A DNA stretch of 64,000 nucleotides from Mariniblastus fucicola. Its GTDB lineage: Bacteria > Planctomycetota > Planctomycetia > Pirellulales > Pirellulaceae. Within the stretch, counting starts at the first letter, position 1. Every line of letters begins with the position of its first letter. The position numbers were made by a program, and so were the translations under genes. A model generated the notes under the pieces. The model had not been told where the DNA came from. It saw only the letters and a program-made list of their open reading frames with translations, and made no database searches. This document shows, in pieces, positions 58,794 through 64,000 of the stretch. The stretch lies in assembly GCF_008087665.1 (NCBI RefSeq), contig NZ_CP042912.1, positions 6,200,001 through 6,264,000 of the forward strand, given 5' to 3'.

Positions 58794-60312
58794 AGCCAGT
58801 TCCAAAACTCGCAGGCGAACGCTTCGACTTTGCAGGTGCAGCTATGTCATCGCAATACTGTTGGCGATCGTGGCATCAGATGTTGCGGCAGCCCAAAACA
58901 GACGTGGCGAACGCGACAATCGCGGCAATCGCGGCGGCAGTCGCCTTGGCGGCTACAAAACGCCTCCGCCGGCCAACAAAGTTCCGCACCACCCATTCAA
59001 TGTTCTGGTCGGCAGGCTCACCGGAGAAAGCGCGACGATTCGCGTGCTGTTCCATCACGACACAGAAGTCCATTTGCGCTATGGCGAGCAGTCCGGACAG
59101 TACTCCAACGAGACGAAAGTTCACCGATTGAGCAAAGGCGAACCATTCGATTTCGTTGTCGGTTCGCTCAAAAAGAACACTCGCTATTTTTATCAAATTG
59201 CGTATCTGTTGGATGGCAAAACGTTGGAGAGTGACGAATTCAAATTTCATACGCAGCGTTCGGCCGACAGTCCTTTCGTATTCACCGTTCAAGCCGATTC
59301 CCATTTGGACGAAAATACCAGCGGCGACGTTTATCTGCGGACACTCGGTAATGCTCTCAGCGATCAGCCGGACTTCCACTTTGCTCTCGGCGATACGTTT
59401 ATGACCGGGAAGTACGTCCAGCCGGAACTTTCCGAACCGCAATATCTTGCTCAACGATACTACCTCGGGCAGCTTTGCCATTCGGCCGGTTTGTATTTTG
59501 CACTCGGAAACCATGACGGCGAATCTGGTAACCGCGGATCAAATGTATGGGCCACAAGCACACGCAAGAAGTACATCCCCAACCCGTTTCCCAACGACTT
59601 CTATTCGGGCAACGAACGGAGCGAAAAGAATGTCGGCTTGCCAGAGAACTACTACCAGTTCGAATGGGGAAACTGCCAGTTCATCGTGCTCGATCCGTTT
59701 CGACACACCACCATTCGGCGACGCGGCGGATCGACCGACAACTGGAACTGGACGCTCGGTGAAGATCAGTATCGCTGGCTGAAGCGTTCATTGGAAACGA
59801 GCGATGCGGATCTGAGATTCGTTTTCCTGCACCACCTGGTCGGAGGCAGCGAACGCAACCAGCGCGGCGGCGCCGAAGCGGCAGCGTTTTGGGAGTGGGG
59901 AGGACAGGGTGAATCGGGCGAAGATGATTTTTCCAAACAACGTCCAAACTGGGCCAAACCGATCCATCAATTGTTGGTGGACCATGGAGTCGATGTCGTC
60001 TTCCATGGACACGATCACATGTTCATCAAACAGGATCTCGACGGGATCGTTTACCAGCTGGTTCCGCAACCAGGCCATCCTCGTTCTGGCACCAGAAGCG
60101 CTAAAGAGTACGGCTATCTCAGCGGTGACATTCAGGGCAGCAGCGGCCACATCAGGGTACGAGTCAAAGATGGCTCCGCTCGCGTCGACTACGTTCGGGC
60201 CTATTTGCCAGCGGCAGAACGCGGAAGCCGTCGTAACGGCGACACAAGCTATTCCTACATGCTGTCCACGAAGTCTTCATCAGGAAAACCATCAACCGAG
60301 CCCAAACAATGA
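58786..60312 (+). CDS. Secreted metallophosphoesterase
   Basis: 508 residues from GTG 58786, with GGAG eight bases upstream. It overlaps the anti-sigma gene by eight bases. A membrane/signal segment spans about 19-36 and ends VAAAQ. An Arg/Gly-rich stretch (RRGERDNRGNRGGSRLGG) follows. The N-terminal purple-acid-phosphatase-type Ig-like domain (PFNVLVGRLTGESATIRVLF, in parts) precedes the catalytic domain. Metal-binding motifs are in order: ADSHLDE, ALGDTF, GNHDGES, HHLVGG and FHGHDHMF. It probably hydrolyses phosphate mono- or diesters in the periplasm. It is followed by an ATGA-overlapping gene, so it belongs to the sigma-factor unit. Confidence 0.9.
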   Translation: MTRASSKTRRRTLRLCRCSYVIAILLAIVASDVAAAQNRRGERDNRGNRGGSRLGGYKTPPPANKVPHHPFNVLVGRLTGESATIRVLFHHDTEVHLRYGEQSGQYSNETKVHRLSKGEPFDFVVGSLKKNTRYFYQIAYLLDGKTLESDEFKFHTQRSADSPFVFTVQADSHLDENTSGDVYLRTLGNALSDQPDFHFALGDTFMTGKYVQPELSEPQYLAQRYYLGQLCHSAGLYFALGNHDGESGNRGSNVWATSTRKKYIPNPFPNDFYSGNERSEKNVGLPENYYQFEWGNCQFIVLDPFRHTTIRRRGGSTDNWNWTLGEDQYRWLKRSLETSDADLRFVFLHHLVGGSERNQRGGAEAAAFWEWGGQGESGEDDFSKQRPNWAKPIHQLLVDHGVDVVFHGHDHMFIKQDLDGIVYQLVPQPGHPRSGTRSAKEYGYLSGDIQGSSGHIRVRVKDGSARVDYVRAYLPAAERGSRRNGDTSYSYMLSTKSSSGKPSTEPKQ

Positions 60313-61049
60313 TTAGAAAATACAATCTGTTTTCCGTCGCTATCGCGATCACCATCCTCGCGATCTCTGCGGCCTCACCGGCCCTCTCGCAGCAAACTCA
60401 AACGAATCACGCAAACCAGCCGACGCACAAGCCCCGCATCAGCGACACGATCATGGCGAACGTCTATGCAGACAATTCGTTCAAGCTGTACATCAATGGG
60501 GAGCTGGTCGCAGTGGACTCGATCGCGTTCATTCCGCACAACGTCGTGTCAGTAGACATTTTGCCTGCGTATCCGATGACGATCGCTGTCATGGGTATCG
60601 ACAACGCTGATCCTGAAACGGGAATGGAGTACGCCAATACGAATATTGGCGACGGTGGTTTCATTCTGAAGCTGGGTGACGGCACGGTCACCAATGCGAC
60701 GTGGAAAGCGAAGAAGTTTTCTTGGGGACCGGTTGATGGCGACACCAGGAATCCCAAAGTCGAGAGCATTCCAGTGCCCGAGAACTGGTACGCGACTGAC
60801 TACGACGACAGCCAGTGGCCTAACGCGAAAGAGTTTACTGAACAGGAGGTTGGACCAAAGGCTCCCTTTTTCGAACATGACTTCGAGGGTGCAACATTTA
60901 TCTGGTCGGACGATGTGAAGCTCGACAATCTCGTGCTCTTTCGAACGGTCGTCAAGTCTCCACCTGACGGCAAAGTCCGCTCTGATTTTCGCGGCCTAAC
61001 CGATGTGGTTCCGCAAAAACCGGAGGGACGTGGGCGGCGAAAGCGGTAG
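60309..61049 (+). CDS. Secreted hypothetical protein of the YHYH/metallophosphoesterase unit
   Basis: 246 residues; ATG overlaps the previous stop (ATGA). A signal peptide ends ALSQ at about 27. MANVYADNSFKLYINGEL, DILPAYPMTIAVMG and IGDGGFILKLGDGT show a beta-sandwich, carbohydrate-binding-like domain of the type found in exported planctomycete proteins. WYATDYDDSQWPNA is a second region of the same kind. The basic tail ends GRGRRKR. Position between a phosphoesterase and a YHYH protein suggests a shared extracellular task. No catalytic residues are evident. Confidence 0.78.
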   Translation: MIRKYNLFSVAIAITILAISAASPALSQQTQTNHANQPTHKPRISDTIMANVYADNSFKLYINGELVAVDSIAFIPHNVVSVDILPAYPMTIAVMGIDNADPETGMEYANTNIGDGGFILKLGDGTVTNATWKAKKFSWGPVDGDTRNPKVESIPVPENWYATDYDDSQWPNAKEFTEQEVGPKAPFFEHDFEGATFIWSDDVKLDNLVLFRTVVKSPPDGKVRSDFRGLTDVVPQKPEGRGRRKR

Positions 61050-61105
61050 TCATTGCGATTCTATCAACTCAACAGGCAACTTAACTTGAACCAAAAGATG
61101 ATCCC

Positions 61106-63064
61106 ATGAAGTCAACTTCAACGAATCGCCATCAAGGATCGACTGCCGGTCGACCGGTGAACCAACAAAGTCGCCCGGAGTCGTGCAGCATGCCCCGGAG
61201 CGAACCATTTCACATCGCCTCCAGTTCCGCAGCGCTACCTCACGGTATTCCGCAGCGGAAACGGCAAGACCGCGACGCAGTTTGTGTATCGCGATTTGAT
61301 GTCAATGGATCGACTCTCTGTGCGATTCCGGGCCACCTTGTTGATCGCCTTTTCAAGCTGGCATTTCCCGTCATGGTCTTGCTGGTCGTGTTCCTGATTT
61401 CGTCGAAGTTCGCGAGCGCTCACGAAGGTCATTCGCATACTCCTTCTGTAAGGATGCAGGAAAAAATCGTCGAGCTCAACACGCAGTCTTCCAGCCTCCG
61501 GTTCGCCGCTTTCCAAAGGAAAGAATCAACAGCCCAACCGGAGCTTGCAAAACTGTTCGAGCCGTTCGCGGAGAAGGTCGACGTTCGATTTGATCGCGAC
61601 AATTTGTATGTAGAATCCAACGGCATGCCGGATCATCCCATGATGGTCGGCATCACCGCTTGGCAGCAGCAAGTTCCGTTGCCACAGAACTACACAGGTG
61701 AAAACGCCTGGCGAATTCCTCTGAATCCGGTTCCCGCAAAGAATCCGATGTCAGCAAAGTCGCATTTTTTTCGTGGAGCCATTGCGTTGGCTGCCAACGG
61801 CGTTCCGATTTTCAATCCGATCAAGAACGACGGCAAGACCGACACGCTGCTTGCCGGTGAACTCGATCAATGGGGAGGCCACTGCGGACGTGCCGACGAC
61901 TACCACTACCATATCGCCCCAGTGCATCTTGAGAAAATTGTTGGCGAAGGCAACCCTGTCGCCGTGGCACTCGATGGTTATCCGATATACGGCTACAACG
62001 ATCCAAATGGCAAACCGCCGACGAATCTTGACTGGCTCAACGGTCACGAAGGTCCAGACGGAAATTACCACTACCACGCCACGAAAACGTATCCCTACCT
62101 CAACGGCGGATTCTACGGAGAAGTCACCGAACGCGAAGGCCAAGTCGACCCTCAACCACGAACAGCAGGAGTCCGGCCGGCGCTTCGCGGGCTCAGAGGC
62201 GCAAGAATCAATGGCTACGAAAACCCGGAACCCGGTCGTCACATCGTACGATACGAAGTCAACGGCGAAGAACATTCGATTGACTACACCGTTGAAGAAA
62301 ACGGATCGGCAACGTTCAAGTTCATTTCCCCCAACAGCACGACGACGGAAACCTATGAACCGCGGCAACGGGAGAATCGCCGTGGTGAAAGGAACAGTGA
62401 TCGGGGCGCAAATTCGCCTGCGAACGAACCACGTGGCGAGCGAGGTCCTCGCAGAAACGGTCGAGGCAACGAAGGCGATTCGCTCGTGCGAGCTCTCGAT
62501 TCCGATCGAAGCGGGGCGATCGAAGCAGACGAAATCGAAAAAGCTGCTTTGGCGTTGCAGTCAATGGACCGCAACGGCGATGGAGAGATCAGTCGCGAGG
62601 AATTGCGTGGCGACGACGAAAGAGGCGAGAGACGCAGTCGACAACGTGGCGATGGTCAAGGCAGTCAACGCGATCGCGGGCGAGCAAACGGTTCACGCGG
62701 TCCTCGGCCTGACGACGGACCACGCCAACCGTGGATTTTGGTGCACGCTGGAGAGATCGACCTCAATGCGGACAACGTCATTGCTCGCGATGAAATCGTC
62801 GGTGAAGCCACGAAAGCTTTCGCCAGCTTCGATGTCAACAACGATGGCCAACTGAACACTGAGGAGCTTGGCATTCGCGGCGGATCAAAATCGGCAATGG
62901 CTGGCTTTTTGAAAGGACATTCAAAAGAGATCGACCGCGATGGAAACGGCGTCCTTAGCAAAGCCGAAGTCATCAACAATGCCGAGAGAATGTTCAACAA
63001 AATGGACCGGGACAGTGACGACCAGATATCCGCAAGCGAAATGGAGGCTGCCAAACGTCGCTGA
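61106..63064 (+). CDS. YHYH-domain protein with EF-hand repeats, secreted
   Basis: 652 residues from ATG 61106. The export signal is late (about 84-105, LAFPVMVLLVVFLISSKFA), so translation may start farther in, for instance near 61373. The YHYH domain spans about 170-350, with DDYHYHIAPVHLEK, then YPIYGYND, then GNYHYHATKTYPYLNGG. The final third holds about six EF-hand loops (DSDRSGAIEADE, DRNGDGEISREE, DLNADNVIARDE, DVNNDGQLNTEE, DRDGNGVLSKAE, DRDSDDQISASE), predicting calcium binding. Arg/Gly/Asn-rich linkers separate the two halves. It is probably a calcium-binding surface or periplasmic protein. The YHYH function is not established. Confidence 0.85.
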   Translation: MKSTSTNRHQGSTAGRPVNQQSRPESCSMPRSEPFHIASSSAALPHGIPQRKRQDRDAVCVSRFDVNGSTLCAIPGHLVDRLFKLAFPVMVLLVVFLISSKFASAHEGHSHTPSVRMQEKIVELNTQSSSLRFAAFQRKESTAQPELAKLFEPFAEKVDVRFDRDNLYVESNGMPDHPMMVGITAWQQQVPLPQNYTGENAWRIPLNPVPAKNPMSAKSHFFRGAIALAANGVPIFNPIKNDGKTDTLLAGELDQWGGHCGRADDYHYHIAPVHLEKIVGEGNPVAVALDGYPIYGYNDPNGKPPTNLDWLNGHEGPDGNYHYHATKTYPYLNGGFYGEVTEREGQVDPQPRTAGVRPALRGLRGARINGYENPEPGRHIVRYEVNGEEHSIDYTVEENGSATFKFISPNSTTTETYEPRQRENRRGERNSDRGANSPANEPRGERGPRRNGRGNEGDSLVRALDSDRSGAIEADEIEKAALALQSMDRNGDGEISREELRGDDERGERRSRQRGDGQGSQRDRGRANGSRGPRPDDGPRQPWILVHAGEIDLNADNVIARDEIVGEATKAFASFDVNNDGQLNTEELGIRGGSKSAMAGFLKGHSKEIDRDGNGVLSKAEVINNAERMFNKMDRDSDDQISASEMEAAKRR

Positions 63065-63246
63065 CCGAACGCGCTTCCCCAAGCCGCGAACTTGCGAGCA
63101 TTCATCCGCCGCAGCCACGACAGTGTAAATTCGCGTCGTGGCGACCGATGATCTTGCAAACTTCCGACGCCGCGTAAAAGATAGCCTTGGCGAAGGCAAC
63201 GATTGCTCATGCCTTTTGCCTTTGCATTACAGCACGAGTTTGCACC

Positions 63247-63987
63247 ATGTTTTCAAACACTCCCTTCCTCCAATCGCCCAAACTGATCTTTCACGGCACG
63301 TACCACAAAATGGGTACGGTTTGGATGATGCGAGTGCTGGAGAAAGTCGCCGCTCACTGGAAACTTTGCTTGCAAAAATCCAACGAACACGGCGACTCAT
63401 TGAACGCCGGCACGGATATCCTGTTCGCCAACCATTCGCATCTGGATCTGCAGCAGCTGGGTGACTTCGCGGGCTCGCACATGATCCGCGACCCACGGGA
63501 CTGCGTCGTGTCGGGATACTTCTATCACCTGTGGACCGAGGAAGCGTGGGCTCGTCAGCCACAGCCCCGTTTCGACGGTCGTTCCTACCAGCAACACCTC
63601 CAAAGCCTGAATCAATCCGATGGTTTGGCGGAAGAGATCAGGCAGTTTTGCCGCTACGCCAAAACCTATTCGTTGCGTGAATGGGACTATGACGACGAAC
63701 GAATTTTCGAAATCAAATATGAAGATCTGCTAGCCGATGAGCAGGCTGTTTTCACGAAGCTGTTCGAGCATTACGGATTCTCTGAGCGTGCGGTGCAGAA
63801 AGCCATTAAACTCGCGGAACAATGCAGTTTTGAGAAAGTCTCTGGGCGAGTCGTTGGACAATCGGACGCGAAAAGCCATCTCCGCAGCGGACGTCCCGGA
63901 CAGTGGAAAGATGTACTTTCGGAGCGACATCTTGAACTGATCGAAGACTCGTTTGGAGACTTGATCCGGCAGATGGGCTACATTTGA
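63247..63987 (+). CDS. Sulfotransferase-domain protein
   Basis: 246 residues from ATG 63247. A longer frame to 63187 lacks a better signal. The PAPS-binding 5'-phosphosulfate loop is seen as LIFHGTYHKMGTVWM (13-27), and the 3'-phosphate-binding MIRDPRDCVVSGYF is at about 79-92. The end, with GRPGQWKDVLSE and DLIRQMGY, matches the family C-terminus, where GxxGxWK contacts the nucleotide. It transfers sulfate from PAPS to an unknown acceptor, and is cytoplasmic. It lies 182 bases after the YHYH gene, so it may be a separate unit. The window also holds a sulfatase, the opposite activity, 62 kb away. The gene is complete, ending 14 bases before the window end. Confidence 0.88.
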   Translation: MFSNTPFLQSPKLIFHGTYHKMGTVWMMRVLEKVAAHWKLCLQKSNEHGDSLNAGTDILFANHSHLDLQQLGDFAGSHMIRDPRDCVVSGYFYHLWTEEAWARQPQPRFDGRSYQQHLQSLNQSDGLAEEIRQFCRYAKTYSLREWDYDDERIFEIKYEDLLADEQAVFTKLFEHYGFSERAVQKAIKLAEQCSFEKVSGRVVGQSDAKSHLRSGRPGQWKDVLSERHLELIEDSFGDLIRQMGYI

Positions 63988-64000
63988 CGTCGCCTTCGCG

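Overview
The window reads as chromosomal DNA of a planctomycete, most likely a member of the Pirellulaceae. This rests on gene content. There is a formylglycine-type sulfatase, the DUF1587/1592/1588/1585 cytochrome-like protein followed by a Tat-exported DUF1552 protein, PQQ-like and YncE propellers, DUF1080 and YHYH proteins, ECF sigma factors with one-pass anti-sigma partners, and many small secreted proteins with no known function. I see no phage, CRISPR array, tRNA or rRNA. No gene-free stretch exceeds about 290 bases.

Layout. 1-1.1 kb: an edge-truncated nucleotidyltransferase-like gene and an IS630-type transposase remnant. 1.4-6.9 kb: a sulfatase, secreted proteins, a methyltransferase, an amidohydrolase, and a secreted-protein gene broken by an in-frame TAG. 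7.2-11.2 kb: a three-gene Hsp70 unit with a membrane protein and a J-like protein that lacks HPD. 11.3-17.4 kb: a Nudix hydrolase, a PduO-type adenosyltransferase, the nitrogen-signalling pair glnB-glnD, a TPR protein, and a 57-residue membrane peptide. 17.5-21.5 kb: mscL, pepA and a UbiD-family decarboxylase. 21.6-27.4 kb, minus strand: an LRR-like membrane protein, an ECF/anti-sigma pair, a stand-alone M41-type peptidase and a secreted protein. 27.7-38.4 kb, plus strand: GH10 xylanase, esterase, DUF1592, DUF1552, PQQ-like propeller, and YncE-phosphoesterase. 38.4-43.9 kb, minus strand: tag, an AIM24-like protein, ACMSD, kynU, 3-hydroxyanthranilate dioxygenase and a PH-domain protein, i.e. 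a lower kynurenine-pathway block. 44-55.4 kb: a HEAT-repeat protein, argH, carB and secreted proteins including a DUF1080 protein. 55.6-56.9 kb: a HEAT-like gene with an in-frame TGA. 57.2-64 kb: an ECF sigma/anti-sigma pair followed by a metallophosphoesterase, a secreted protein, a YHYH/EF-hand protein and a sulfotransferase.

The most unusual signal is the in-frame TGA at 56680-56682 (minus strand). The reading frame is open for 86 codons before it and 366 after it. The TGA lies in a Cys/Gly-rich loop. Twenty-seven bases downstream is the loop GGUCU, closed by a perfect 5-bp stem, inside the spacing range reported for bacterial SECIS elements. This makes the gene a candidate selenoprotein of a family I do not recognise. 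A nonsense mutation or sequence error is the main alternative. A second in-frame stop, a TAG at 6390-6392, has no comparable context and looks like a CAG-to-TAG change.

Many genes are translationally coupled (ATGA, GTGA or TTG overlaps), which defines likely operons. Starts were moved from the longest open frame wherever a Shine-Dalgarno sequence, a signal peptide or a neighbour overlap favoured an internal codon.
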